From the NCBI RefSeq assembly GCF_011758565.1, contig NZ_JAAMOX010000001.1:620001-684000 (forward strand): DNA of 64,000 nucleotides, given 5' to 3'. The notes under the pieces are model-generated. The model searched no databases and had not been told where the DNA came from. It worked only from the letters and a program-made list of their open reading frames with translations. This document shows positions 33,231 through 42,358 of this stretch, one piece after another. The DNA comes from Lysinibacter cavernae. GTDB lineage: Bacteria > Actinomycetota > Actinomycetes > Actinomycetales > Microbacteriaceae. The position numbers were made by a program, and so were the translations under genes. How positions within the stretch are numbered: position 1 is the first letter of the stretch; each line of letters begins with the position of its first letter.

Positions 33231-33588
33231 CACCGTGAATGAGACTTTGCCCCCGTGTCCCAACTGTTCGAGCGAGTACACCTACGAGATGGGTGCCCTG
33301 TTCGTCTGCCCCGAGTGCGCCAACGAATGGGTTGCTGCCGATCCGATCAACGAGCCAGAATCTCACGAGCGTGTGATCAAGGATGCCGTTGGCAACGTCC
33401 TCGCTGACGGCGACACGGTCTCGGTGGTAAAGGATCTCAAGATCAAGGGCAGCTCAACCGTTGTGAAGGTTGGCACGAAGGTCAGGAACATACGCCTTGT
33501 TGACGGCGTTGGTGACCACGACATCGACTGCAAAGTTGATGGGGTTGGTCCGATGCAGCTCAAATCAAGCGTTGTGAAGAAGGTATAG
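33223..33588 (+). CDS. yjdM: PhnA/YjdM-type zinc-ribbon protein
   Basis: About 121 aa. Start ATG 33223 overlaps the transporter stop; GTG 33235, which gives [11 protein letters not shown], is an alternative. The N-terminal zinc ribbon has CPNC and CPEC (residues about 10-30). The PhnA domain follows, with [21 protein letters not shown] and the C-terminal [11 protein letters not shown]. Despite the old alkylphosphonate name the cellular function is uncertain. Its link to the transporter is only by overlap. Confidence 0.88.
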   Translation: MVNTVNETLPPCPNCSSEYTYEMGALFVCPECANEWVAADPINEPESHERVIKDAVGNVLADGDTVSVVKDLKIKGSSTVVKVGTKVRNIRLVDGVGDHDIDCKVDGVGPMQLKSSVVKKV

Positions 33589-33669
33589 CGAAACCCTCGC
33601 TGTTCTGCCATGACGCAACGGCATTGCCTAGGAACATCTTGCAACGAAGAAGAGCTTCGGGCTGCGTTG

Positions 33670-34476
33670 CTATCGCGCGTAGTTTTGGGTTACAGTCGCA
33701 ACCGAATGCCGGCTGAGTGCGTGCAAGCGTTGTTTTATGGCAGGTAAAAATGCTTTTGCCCATACCGCGTAACCGCGATCGTTTGGGTGAAAGAAGTCAG
33801 CTGCAACCTGATTCAGCGCGTAACGAGTGCCTGTTTGGCGTCGGGTCACGCGATGAAGTGGCACAACCCTTAGGCCGAACTCAACGCTAACCAGGTGAAC
33901 GATCCGATTTGCCTGTCGAACCTTGCGTTCAGCCGCGCCAAAGTAGAACGCAGGCACGTCTGCCACGATCGTGTGTGGAGGGAGCTGCCGACAGAGTTCT
34001 CGGAACTCAGACTCGAACCTACGCGCATCAAACTCGGCGATGTCGTTGGCCCCGATGGCAACGGTCACAATGTCTGGTTGCAGCGTTGCAAGCCGGGGGA
34101 GTTGCTGCGCGAGGGCCTCTCGAAGTCTGGCTCCTGAACTACTGAGATTGACAATGCGAACGGGCCTTGGCTGGAGCGCCCGCAGGTCGGTAAGGAGCCT
34201 ACCGACATAGCCGCGGCGTGGCTTACTTGCTCCGATTCCCTGCGCAGCGGAGTCGCCTATGGCGACGTAAAGGAGTTCGTTGGGTTGTGAAGGAAGATCG
34301 CGCTGATCTCGCCACCATTTTGCGTTGACTGGAATTGCGGCGTTGAGAAGAGCCGCTCCACGTCGTTGGCGGAGTTTCCCTCTGCGCATGACCCACCGAA
34401 GCAGAACGACTGCGCAGAGAACGGGAACCGTGAGGAGCAATACCAGCGGCCATTGGGGGTTTCGAGCGTGTGTCAT
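33670..34476 (-). CDS. SGNH/GDSL hydrolase with N-terminal membrane anchor
   Basis: 268 aa. One membrane helix at residues about 8-27 (PLVLLLTVPVLCAVVLLRWV) would anchor the enzyme with the catalytic domain on the cell surface or in the cytoplasm. The SGNH blocks are visible: GDSAAQG (nucleophile Ser, about residue 74), a conserved Gly and GAND, and the C-terminal FHPND His/Asp pair. Likely an esterase or lipase; no substrate can be named. Divergent from the MFS gene. Confidence 0.88.
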   Translation of the reverse strand: MTHARNPQWPLVLLLTVPVLCAVVLLRWVMRRGKLRQRRGAALLNAAIPVNAKWWRDQRDLPSQPNELLYVAIGDSAAQGIGASKPRRGYVGRLLTDLRALQPRPVRIVNLSSSGARLREALAQQLPRLATLQPDIVTVAIGANDIAEFDARRFESEFRELCRQLPPHTIVADVPAFYFGAAERKVRQANRIVHLVSVEFGLRVVPLHRVTRRQTGTRYALNQVAADFFHPNDRGYAVWAKAFLPAIKQRLHALSRHSVATVTQNYAR

Positions 34477-34644
34477 TTTGCCCTTTCAACAGAGGTCGAC
34501 GTGTTGGTGCTGTCAGCGTAGTTGACATCTCTGACAAACCTTGAAGCGTTGCCGAATCGTCGCCCTTCGGGAATGTCACGGGTGTGAGCTAGGTTACTAT
34601 CAGGAGTCGGCACCACAGCGTGCCGCGTAATTCTAAGGATGCTC

Positions 34645-35859
34645 GTGTCGCCTCGTCCAATACCCCGTGAGGTATGGGTGCTTGTCAGCGCCTCGTTTGT
34701 GATTGCGCTTGGCTACGGCATTGTGGCGCCGGTCCTTCCTCTCTATGCGGTCGAGTTTAACGTGAGCAATACTGCCGCAAGCGCGATCATCAGTTCATTT
34801 GCCCTCATGCGTCTGTTGTTTGCCCCTGCGAGCGGGTGGCTCATCCAGCGTTTCGGTGAGAAGCGCGTCTACCTCTCCGGGCTCACGATCGTTGCCATTT
34901 CGACCGGTGCGTGTGCGTTTGCGCAGGTCTACTGGCAGCTGCTTGTGCTCCGTTCAATCGCAGGTATCGGCTCAACCATGTTTACTGTGGCGGTCATGGG
35001 GCTGCTGATCCATATGAGCCCGCCTGACTTGCGCGCCCGTATTTCGAGCCTGTATGCCGGCAGCTTCTTGATCGGCGGCATCGCAGGGCCAACACTTGGC
35101 TCGCTGCTGGCTGGTCTCGGTCTGCGTGCGCCCTTCCTCATTTACGCGTTATCACTGTTTGTCGCGTGCATTGTGGTTGGAACAACGCTGGGCAAGGTGA
35201 GCGCAGATCAGCCAGGTGTTACCGACAGCCGCCCAACCATGTCACTGCGTGCGGCGCTGTTGCAGCCGCCATATCGGGCAGCGTTGGCCTCAAACTTTGC
35301 AAATGGATGGTCATCGTTCGGTGTGCGCGTTGCGCTGGTTCCACTCTTCATGGCGGCCATGTCCACCGACACGACGGCTGCCGCGCTTGCACTGACAGCG
35401 TTTGCCGTCGGAAATGCCGCGGTCATCATTCCAGCTGGTCGTTGGTCTGATCTCCACGGTCGGCGGCCATTCATTATCGCGGGTCTTGCGATCACTGGTC
35501 TCTCAACCGTCTTTTTTGGATTTAGCAGTGAGCTCTGGATTGCCCTTGTGCTTGCGGTCATTGCCGGCGTTGGTACCGGCTTGCTTGGGCCGTCGCAGCA
35601 AGCAGCAGTTGCCGACGTTATCGGACAGAAAGCCAGAGGTGGGCAGGTTCTCTCCACGTTCCAGATGTCGGCCGACCTCGGTGCGGTACTCGGGCCGTTG
35701 CTCATCGGCCTCGTGGCTGATGCGTTCGGCTTCGGCCCCGCGTTCGCCGTCACGGGCATGCTTCTTCTGGTCGCTGCGGTCTGGTGGACATTCACGGGCG
35801 ATACTCGTGAACGCACGCTCACACAAGAGATTCCCATCGTCAGAACAAACGAGCCCTAA
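34645..35859 (+). CDS. MFS transporter (multidrug-efflux-like)
   Basis: 404 aa from GTG 34645. AAGGA at 34635-34639 is well placed for this GTG; the ATG at 34639 would overlap it. Twelve hydrophobic segments are visible. The motif A-like loop is GWLIQRFGEKRVYLSG, and the corresponding loop in the second half is GRWSDLHGRRPFIIAG. Helix 1 has ASFVIALGYGIVAPVLPLYA, as in drug exporters. TACTAT near 34593-34598 is a possible -10. Substrate unknown. Confidence 0.9.
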   Translation: MSPRPIPREVWVLVSASFVIALGYGIVAPVLPLYAVEFNVSNTAASAIISSFALMRLLFAPASGWLIQRFGEKRVYLSGLTIVAISTGACAFAQVYWQLLVLRSIAGIGSTMFTVAVMGLLIHMSPPDLRARISSLYAGSFLIGGIAGPTLGSLLAGLGLRAPFLIYALSLFVACIVVGTTLGKVSADQPGVTDSRPTMSLRAALLQPPYRAALASNFANGWSSFGVRVALVPLFMAAMSTDTTAAALALTAFAVGNAAVIIPAGRWSDLHGRRPFIIAGLAITGLSTVFFGFSSELWIALVLAVIAGVGTGLLGPSQQAAVADVIGQKARGGQVLSTFQMSADLGAVLGPLLIGLVADAFGFGPAFAVTGMLLLVAAVWWTFTGDTRERTLTQEIPIVRTNEP

Positions 35860-35941
35860 TCAAGCGCGGCAGCACGCCTCCAGTTGACGATGGCGCTCTC
35901 GCTCATGTGCGCCTCACCATTCGGCGGTAGCGAATAGCTCG

Positions 35942-36940
35942 CTAGCGCGCTGTCAACTCAATATTGGTGCCCCAGGGATCGGTTGTTGTGATGCCGTCTG
36001 TTGTTCTCGTTGACTGGATACCCGCTGCGTCTAGCCGATTCTCAACCGCATCCAGTTCGGCCGTGTCCTCAACAACGATTGAGAGCTTCTTGAGTCCTGC
36101 CGTGGCCGGACGTTCGCCCGCACCTTCGCTATTCCACGTGTTGGTGGCGAGGTGATGGTGGTATCCGCCGGCCGAGTAGAAGATTGCCCCGTCTACGCGG
36201 CTGGTCACGTCGAACCCAAGAATCCCCGAGTAGAAGGCCTCTGCCTCCGCCAGATTTCCCACCTTGAGATGTACATGCCCCATGGCGGCCTCCTTCGCTT
36301 CACGGACGCTTTCGCTCGAGGACGTTGCGTGCTGCGCGATGAACTCGTTGACATCCAAAGCGACCGTTGTCATGTCTACCTGATCACCGTTCCAGACCCA
36401 CTCGTCGCGGGGGCGGTCAACATAGAGTTCTACGCCGTTCCCGTCAGGGTCGCCGAAGTAGAACGCTTGGCTGACGGCGTGATCCGCCGAACCTTGGAAC
36501 GAGTCTGGTGCATGGTCGGAAACGCGGAGAAGCGCGTCCGCGAGTGCGGCTTCAGAGGGGAAGAGTATCGCCGAGTGATAGAGTCCTGCGTCAGTTGGAT
36601 TGCTGAGCGAGGTTGCGTTGCTTGAAGACAGCCTGACCAGTGGCTCGCCACTGGACCCAAGGGTCACGGATTCTGCGTCTTCGTTGATGACGGTCAGGCC
36701 AACCGCGTCGGCATAGAACGATCGGAGTCGGTCCGGCTGTGCGGTTTCGATTTCAACAAGGCCCATGTGCGTACTGTCTGAAAAGGTCCCGGCGTTGTTG
36801 GGCGCTGCGTCTTGGTTACCAACGATGATGCCAACGGTTATGGCCGCAGCTGCGGCAATGGCGAGCGTCGGAATGCCGAAGAGCAGGATTCGCTTGCGGG
36901 TGGACGGGCGCTGGTTGGGGTGCTGGCTCGGTGACTTCAC
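35942..36940 (-). CDS. Membrane-anchored two-module VOC (catechol 2,3-dioxygenase-like) protein
   Basis: About 332 aa from the GTG at 36940. The frame is open further upstream to a TTG at 37078, so the start is uncertain. A membrane anchor (ILLFGIPTLAIAAAAAITVG, about 17-37) is followed by a linker and two VOC modules: MGLVEIETAQPDRLRSFYAD and MGHVHLKVGNLAEAEAFYSG. The tail shows YHHHLATNTW and the last metal-type residues in NIELTAR, as in CatE-like proteins. Some metal-ligand positions of the first module are non-standard (Val replaces His in MGLVEIE). Activity as a ring-cleaving dioxygenase is possible but not established. Confidence 0.82.
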   Translation of the reverse strand: MKSPSQHPNQRPSTRKRILLFGIPTLAIAAAAAITVGIIVGNQDAAPNNAGTFSDSTHMGLVEIETAQPDRLRSFYADAVGLTVINEDAESVTLGSSGEPLVRLSSSNATSLSNPTDAGLYHSAILFPSEAALADALLRVSDHAPDSFQGSADHAVSQAFYFGDPDGNGVELYVDRPRDEWVWNGDQVDMTTVALDVNEFIAQHATSSSESVREAKEAAMGHVHLKVGNLAEAEAFYSGILGFDVTSRVDGAIFYSAGGYHHHLATNTWNSEGAGERPATAGLKKLSIVVEDTAELDAVENRLDAAGIQSTRTTDGITTTDPWGTNIELTAR

Positions 36941-37051
36941 CCCTTGAGGATAACTTGACGCTTCAACTGAATCTGGGAAAACAGTGTTAGCGATCCACCG
37001 TGGCAATCGCTTTGTGCTCAGACGGACACCTAGGTACGGCAGAATAAACAG

Positions 37052-38704
37052 ATGGCTCCGTTTCTTCCACTTGCCCAAGGCTCCGCAGAACGACTCCGCG
37101 ATACAGGAAATTTGGGTGGGTGCTCAACCGCCGATCTCCTGAGCCCGGAAGTTCAGACGCTTCTGGTGCGTTTGCGTAAAGACCTTCGCGCGGCAGGGTA
37201 CAACGCGGAAACGTTAGCAACCGTGCTCGGATCGGCGGCCTCCGCAGCGACGAGGGGGTTCCGCCTCCCGATCGAGCGGCGGCTTCGCGAACGCGCCGAG
37301 AGCAACGACGCGACCACAGCCGACACGGCGGTCGCTCTGTTCGTTGCTGGACTACCGCGTTGCCAAAACGAAGTCGACGCCGTGTTCACACGAACGACTA
37401 CTTTCGGCCTCGCCACGCTTGGTTTTGTGAACGTCGTCGATGCGGGAGAGAGCGATCGTGTTGTCATGCCATCGGTTGATATTGTGCCTCACCAATTCAT
37501 CGATGACCTTGGTGTTGCTGATTACTGGATTGTGTCTGATCAGGCGGAATTGAGCAGGGGCGAATCGCTTCCAGAGAACTTCGTGTTGGGCGTTGGCGGT
37601 GCCACGAAGTCGCTCGCTCAACTCGCAGTCCACGAGCCGGTTGATTCGCTGTTTGAGTTGGGTACCGGATCAGGAGTGCTGGCGTTGCTCGCAACACGCT
37701 ATGCAAGAACCGTTGTTGCGAGCGATATCTCCGAGCGGGCTCTCTCCTTCACCGCAGCAAACGCGATCCTTAATGAGGTCCCCGACCTGAATCTTCGGCT
37801 TGGTAACCTCTTCGAGCCTGTCGTAGGGATGACGTTTGAGCGGATCCTGACGAACCCACCGTTTGTCATCACTCCGAGGGGTGAGGCTGTTCCTGCGTAC
37901 GAGTACCGCGACGGCGGAATGGTTGGTGACGGGCTCATTCGTGCCGTGGTGCAGGGAATAGAGCCACACCTCGTGCCTGGGGGAGTCGCACAGCTATTAG
38001 GAAACTGGGAGTACACATCTGAGCGTGATGAGCACTCGCTCGGTCCGGTTCGGGAATGGCTGCAGGGCTCGACGCTTGGCGGTTGGTGCATTGAGCGCGA
38101 ACGTCAGTCGGCAGCATCCTATGCTGAGACCTGGATTCGCGACGGTGGGACACTTCCTCGCACACCAGAGTTTGATGCTCTCTACACAACCTGGGTGAAC
38201 GACTTTGCTGAGCGTGGCGTATCGGATGTTGGATTCGGATACCTCAATCTGCGGGCACCATCCCCGAGCAGCGCCCAAGTGCCACGCGAATTTGAGGTCC
38301 GTGGCGAAACCCTTGGTAATAATCCGTTCGGGCTTCGAACTGTTGTGGCAGCCAGGCTGCGGATGGCCACCCATATCCAATCGATGAACGAAACAGCTTT
38401 CCTTGCGCTGCGGCCGGTTGTGACAACGGATGTTACCGAGCACCGACACTACTTGCCTGGCGAAGAGAATCCGGCCGTCATCCAGCTGGTGCAGGGCGGG
38501 GGATTCGGCCGAACGGTGAACGCCGATACCGCACTTGCTGCCTGCGTGGGTGCGTGTGATGGCGAACTGTCGATCGGTGCGATTAGTGCCGCGCTGTCGT
38601 CGTTGCTTGACGCGAATGAGCGAGAACTGACAAGAGTGTTGGTTGAGCGCATGCGCGAGCTCTTGCTTGCCGGCTTTCTGCGGCTCCCTGAGATCGAGGA
38701 GTGA
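37052..38704 (+). CDS. SAM-dependent methyltransferase with N-terminal DUF7059-type domain
   Basis: 550 aa. The N-terminal part to about residue 160 (LRKDLRAAGYNAETLATVLG, AASAATRG) matches the actinobacterial DUF7059 module. The central class I methyltransferase has motif I LFELGTGSGVLALLATR (about 190-207), VVASDISERAL and the catalytic-type NPPFVITP. NPPF suggests an N-methyltransferase acting on a nucleotide base or glutamine side chain, as in RsmC/HemK-like enzymes. The C-terminal 150 residues show no motif I recognise. Substrate not assigned. The ATG is close to the start region of the divergent VOC gene. Confidence 0.85.
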   Translation: MAPFLPLAQGSAERLRDTGNLGGCSTADLLSPEVQTLLVRLRKDLRAAGYNAETLATVLGSAASAATRGFRLPIERRLRERAESNDATTADTAVALFVAGLPRCQNEVDAVFTRTTTFGLATLGFVNVVDAGESDRVVMPSVDIVPHQFIDDLGVADYWIVSDQAELSRGESLPENFVLGVGGATKSLAQLAVHEPVDSLFELGTGSGVLALLATRYARTVVASDISERALSFTAANAILNEVPDLNLRLGNLFEPVVGMTFERILTNPPFVITPRGEAVPAYEYRDGGMVGDGLIRAVVQGIEPHLVPGGVAQLLGNWEYTSERDEHSLGPVREWLQGSTLGGWCIERERQSAASYAETWIRDGGTLPRTPEFDALYTTWVNDFAERGVSDVGFGYLNLRAPSPSSAQVPREFEVRGETLGNNPFGLRTVVAARLRMATHIQSMNETAFLALRPVVTTDVTEHRHYLPGEENPAVIQLVQGGGFGRTVNADTALAACVGACDGELSIGAISAALSSLLDANERELTRVLVERMRELLLAGFLRLPEIEE

Positions 38705-38718
38705 GGGAGGCTGGGGGC

Positions 38719-39243
38719 TTAGTCTTGTCCGTCGAGTGGGCGCGGCGCTAAGTAGCGACGTTCGCGGTACAGCAGGCCGTCGTCGTCGTTGCCCTGGAAC
38801 CCATCGATAACTTCAGCCACGATTGACGCTGCCTGATTGATTTCATTGCGAGCTACGATCTTGGCGACCAACACCGCCGTGACGTCGTCGAGTACTGGGA
38901 GGTTGAATTCTCCACGGTGCCAGTGGTCCCCAACGAATCGCTGCGGCGCTGGCCCTGCCATAATGGTCGCAAGCTTATGGTTGCGCACGCCGAGCATATG
39001 AATGGCAACGTGATCGGTGTCGCGCAGGCCGGGCCAGGAGCTTGCCGTAGTTGCGGTGTTGAAGGTGAGCATCGGCGGTCGTGCGGAGAGCGAAGCGAGC
39101 GATGTTGCGGTGAACCCAACTGGGCTGCCATCAACGTTGTTGAGCGTGATGATCGCGACGCCGGCGGAGTGGCGTTGAAACGCATTTCGGAAGGCGTTGA
39201 GGGCCTGTTCGCTTGAAAGGTCGATCTCAGCGTGCGTCGTCAT
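38719..39243 (-). CDS. Flavin reductase-like (FMN-binding split-barrel) protein
   Basis: 174 aa from ATG 39243. The fold signature is HSAGVAIITLNNVDGSPVGF, TSLASLSARPPMLTFN and HMLGVRNHKLATIMAG. It probably reduces FMN or binds it as cofactor for a partner oxygenase; no partner is adjacent. It is divergent from hisD across 143 bases. Confidence 0.9.
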   Translation of the reverse strand: MTTHAEIDLSSEQALNAFRNAFQRHSAGVAIITLNNVDGSPVGFTATSLASLSARPPMLTFNTATTASSWPGLRDTDHVAIHMLGVRNHKLATIMAGPAPQRFVGDHWHRGEFNLPVLDDVTAVLVAKIVARNEINQAASIVAEVIDGFQGNDDDGLLYRERRYLAPRPLDGQD

Positions 39244-39371
39244 TGTTCTCCTACACTTCACGGCCTGATACCAAGCCAGCTCTGTGGGCGACGCAGACAA
39301 GAACGTCGTCCTTCAACGTGCAACGGCACCTGAGGGCTGGGTATTCCCGACAGACTCCGAGTCACTCCAAG

Positions 39372-39377
39372 TAGACT
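39372..39377 (+). promoter_or_regulatory. -10 hexamer of hisD, possibly leaderless
   Basis: TAGACT lies 9 bases before the hisD ATG (39387), and no purine-rich site precedes the ATG. Transcription would start at or within a base or two of the start codon. Confidence 0.45.
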
Positions 39378-39386
39378 AGTCCTGTC

Positions 39387-40694
39387 ATGATTCAGTCTGT
39401 AGATTTCCGCGGCGCTCTGCCCTCTCGTTCCCAGCTTCTCACCTCTGTACCCCGTGCGAGTATTGACATCGGCGAGGCCGTAACAATGGTTCATCCATTG
39501 ATTGATGACGTTCGCACCCGCGGTGTTGAGGCGCTGCGTGAGCAGGCAGAGCGGTTTGACGGGGTTCGTCCCGCCCAGCTGAAGATGCCGGTGCAACGAA
39601 TCCGTGAGGCAACCGAGGCGCTTGATCCCGCCGTTCGCGATGCCCTAATCGAAGCGATCCGTCGCGTTCGTCTCGCCACAGAGGCGCAGGTGCCACCAGA
39701 GCGCACCACGACGCTCGCTCCGGGGGCCACCATCGTTCAGCGCTGGGTTCCCGTGTCTCGTGTGGGGCTGTATGTTCCAGGCGGGAAGGCAGTCTACCCC
39801 TCAAGCGTCGTCATGAACGTGGTGACCGCACAGGTTGCCGGCGTTGAGAGCATTGCCCTTGTTTCTCCGGCGCAGACCGAATTCGGGGGAGAGGTTCACC
39901 CCTCGATCCTTGCCGCGGCCGGGCTGCTTGGCGTTGACGAGGTCTATGCCGTCGGAGGTGCAGGCGCAATCGCCGCCCTTGCCTACGGCGTCCCCGAGTT
40001 AGACCTCGAGCCCGTTGACGTTGTCACCGGTCCAGGAAACATTTTTGTCGCGGCGGCCAAACGCGTGGTCAACGGCGTTGTAGGAATTGATGCCGAGGCC
40101 GGCACTACTGAGATCCTGGTCATCGCAGATGATTCTGCCAACCCAGACTACGTGGCAGCTGATCTCATTAGCCAGGCTGAGCACGACGAGGCTGCCGCGG
40201 CTGTCCTCGTCACGTCCTCTGCACGGCTTGCGACAACGGTGGTTGACGCGCTTGAGCGCCTTGTCCCGCTAGCCGAGAATGAAGCTCGTGTTCGTGCCGC
40301 ACTCGGTGGACCGCAATCAGCAGTCATTCTTGTTGACGACCTTGATGCAGCGGTGCAGGTGAGTAACGCCTACGGGCCTGAGCACCTCGAAATTCACACG
40401 TCAGAGAATGAGCGGCTCGTTGGGGAGATCCGCAACGCGGGCGCTATCTTTGTGGGTGATTTCTCCCCGGTAAGCCTTGGCGACTATATCGCTGGCTCGA
40501 ACCACGTCTTGCCGACCGGCGGCAGTGCACGGTACAGCTCTGGCCTTGGCGCGTATGCGTTCCTTCGAGCGCAGCAGGTTGTGACGTACAGTCACGCGGC
40601 GCTCACCGAGGTCCACGAGCCACTGGTTGCGCTTGCGCAAGCAGAACACCTGCCAGCCCACGGCGCGGCAGCGACCATCCGTATGAATAACTAG
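39387..40694 (+). CDS. hisD: Histidinol dehydrogenase
   Basis: 435 aa. It oxidises histidinol to histidine in two NAD-dependent steps. Conserved blocks: GLYVPGGKAVYPSSVVMN, VDVVTGPGNIFVAAAKR, the catalytic-region GPEHLEIHT, and GSNHVLPTGG. ATG 39387. In many Microbacteriaceae hisD is followed directly by nrdR as here; the rest of the histidine operon is not in the window. Confidence 0.97.
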   Translation: MIQSVDFRGALPSRSQLLTSVPRASIDIGEAVTMVHPLIDDVRTRGVEALREQAERFDGVRPAQLKMPVQRIREATEALDPAVRDALIEAIRRVRLATEAQVPPERTTTLAPGATIVQRWVPVSRVGLYVPGGKAVYPSSVVMNVVTAQVAGVESIALVSPAQTEFGGEVHPSILAAAGLLGVDEVYAVGGAGAIAALAYGVPELDLEPVDVVTGPGNIFVAAAKRVVNGVVGIDAEAGTTEILVIADDSANPDYVAADLISQAEHDEAAAAVLVTSSARLATTVVDALERLVPLAENEARVRAALGGPQSAVILVDDLDAAVQVSNAYGPEHLEIHTSENERLVGEIRNAGAIFVGDFSPVSLGDYIAGSNHVLPTGGSARYSSGLGAYAFLRAQQVVTYSHAALTEVHEPLVALAQAEHLPAHGAAATIRMNN

Positions 40695-40706
40695 CGAAGG
40701 ACCCCC

Positions 40707-41213
40707 ATGCACTGTCCCTTCTGCCGATACCCGGATTCCAGGGTCATTGATTCACGTACGAGCGATGACGGCACCGCGATCCGCAGGCGCCGTCAATGCC
40801 CGGAATGCACACGCCGATTCAGCACAACAGAGACCGCAAGTTTGACGGTCATTAAGCGCAGCGGAGTTGTTGAGCCGTTTAGCCGTGAAAAAGTGGTCTC
40901 CGGTGTGCGGAAAGCCTGCCAGGGGCGCCCGGTCACCGACCCCGATCTTGCGCTGCTTGCTCAAAAGGTCGAAGAGAATATCCGGTCAACGGGTGCCTCG
41001 CAGATCGAAGCCAATGACATTGGGCTTTCGATCCTGCAACCACTGCGTGACCTTGACGAGGTCGCGTACCTCCGATTTGCTAGCGTCTATCAGGCGTTTG
41101 AATCGCTCAGCGACTTCGAGGATGCCATCGATTCCCTTCGTGCGGCCCGCGCCGAACGTGTACGGGCCGATGAAGCAAACGATGTCGCCCTGAGTGCACC
41201 TGCAGCCGAATAA
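40707..41213 (+). CDS. nrdR: Transcriptional repressor NrdR of ribonucleotide reductase genes
   Basis: 168 aa, ATG 12 bases after hisD. The N-terminal zinc ribbon has CPFC (residues 3-6) and CPEC (31-34) with RRRRQ between, and an ATP-cone follows ([20 protein letters not shown]). It binds (d)ATP and represses nrd operons. The C-terminal ~20 residues are acidic/variable. Confidence 0.96.
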   Translation: MHCPFCRYPDSRVIDSRTSDDGTAIRRRRQCPECTRRFSTTETASLTVIKRSGVVEPFSREKVVSGVRKACQGRPVTDPDLALLAQKVEENIRSTGASQIEANDIGLSILQPLRDLDEVAYLRFASVYQAFESLSDFEDAIDSLRAARAERVRADEANDVALSAPAAE

Positions 41214-41251
41214 TCTCATCTCCAGACCCAACAGACGAGGAATCTCCAAAC

Positions 41252-42280
41252 GTGTATGGTTTTATCTTTCGCACCGTGCTGTCCAAAATGGACCCAGAAA
41301 AGGCGCATCATCTTGCCCACGTAGTCATTAAGGGCCTTCCGACGCTAGGTATCGGATCGATTGTGCACCGGTTTACCCGGCCTCGCACCGACCTGTCGGT
41401 ACAGACCCTTGGGCTCCGCTTTGAGACGCCCTTTGGTGTCGCCGCTGGGTTTGATAAGGAGGGCACTGCTATTCGAGGACTTGGACAGCTTGGCTTTGGT
41501 CATATCGAGGTAGGTACCCTAACCGCACATGCGCAGCCTGGCAACGAGAAGCCACGCCTCTTTCGTCTTATTCCAGATGAGGCTGTTATCAACCGGATGG
41601 GCTTTAACAACGGTGGAGCTGCAGCGGCTCGGCCGCGTTTTGTGAAAGCTCGTGAATACGCGAGCCGCCCAATCGTTGGGGCAAACATCGGTAAGAGCCG
41701 AGTCGTTGATGTGGATGCTGCCACGGCCGACTACGTCACGAGCGCGGGTCTGCTTGCCCCAGTATCCGACTATCTTGTTGTCAACGTGAGCTCGCCAAAT
41801 ACGCCAGGTCTCCGCGGCCTTCAGGAGCTTGCTCAATTAAAACCGCTGCTTGAGGCGGTCAAGGCAACATCGGGTTCCACCCCACTACTCGTGAAGATTG
41901 CCCCCGATCTGGTTGACGCCGAGATTGAGGAGATCGCCAAGCTTGTGAGCGAGGTTGGTCTCGACGGCATTATTGCGACGAACACAACCATTTCTCGCGA
42001 GGGGCTTCGCACTGCCGCGTCAGTGGTCGAGGCGGCTGGCGCCGGCGGCCTCTCTGGCGCCCCGCTGAAGCAGCGTTCGCTTGACGTACTCAAGCTGATT
42101 CGCTCTATCGTTCCCGCTGAGCTCTGCGTCATTTCTGTTGGTGGTGTCAGCACCGCTGATGATGTTGCCGAGCGGCTTGCCGCTGGCGCGACCCTCGTTC
42201 AGGGCTACACAGCTTTTCTGTATCGGGGGCCGTTCTGGGCGCGGAGCATCAACCGCGGCCTTGACCGTTTGCTGAATTAG
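41252..42280 (+). CDS. pyrD: Dihydroorotate dehydrogenase (quinone), class 2
   Basis: 342 aa, GTG 41252. It oxidises dihydroorotate to orotate in pyrimidine synthesis, passing electrons through FMN to menaquinone. Visible: N-terminal membrane-binding helix (FRTVLSKMDPEKAHHLAH), FMN region FGVAAGFDKEGTAI, catalytic NVSSPNTPGLRGLQ (Ser base of class 2) and GVSTADDVAERLAAGATLVQ. The gene is separated from the car-pyrF operon at the other end of the window. Confidence 0.96.
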   Translation: MYGFIFRTVLSKMDPEKAHHLAHVVIKGLPTLGIGSIVHRFTRPRTDLSVQTLGLRFETPFGVAAGFDKEGTAIRGLGQLGFGHIEVGTLTAHAQPGNEKPRLFRLIPDEAVINRMGFNNGGAAAARPRFVKAREYASRPIVGANIGKSRVVDVDAATADYVTSAGLLAPVSDYLVVNVSSPNTPGLRGLQELAQLKPLLEAVKATSGSTPLLVKIAPDLVDAEIEEIAKLVSEVGLDGIIATNTTISREGLRTAASVVEAAGAGGLSGAPLKQRSLDVLKLIRSIVPAELCVISVGGVSTADDVAERLAAGATLVQGYTAFLYRGPFWARSINRGLDRLLN

Positions 42281-42287
42281 CCGCTGA

Positions 42288-42347
42288 CACAACAAAGGCC
42301 CCGCAACGGATGTTTGAATTCAAGATGTTGCGGGGCCTTCGTTGTGT
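42288..42347. terminator. Bidirectional terminator between pyrD and the DUF3043 gene
   Basis: Nested stem: ACACAAC (42287-42293 region) pairs with GTTGTGT (42341-42347), and AAGGCCCCGCAAC (42295-42307) with GTTGCGGGGCCTT (42327-42339), around a 19-base loop. It lies between converging genes and can serve both. Confidence 0.85.
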
Positions 42348-42358
42348 GTCGTGATTGC

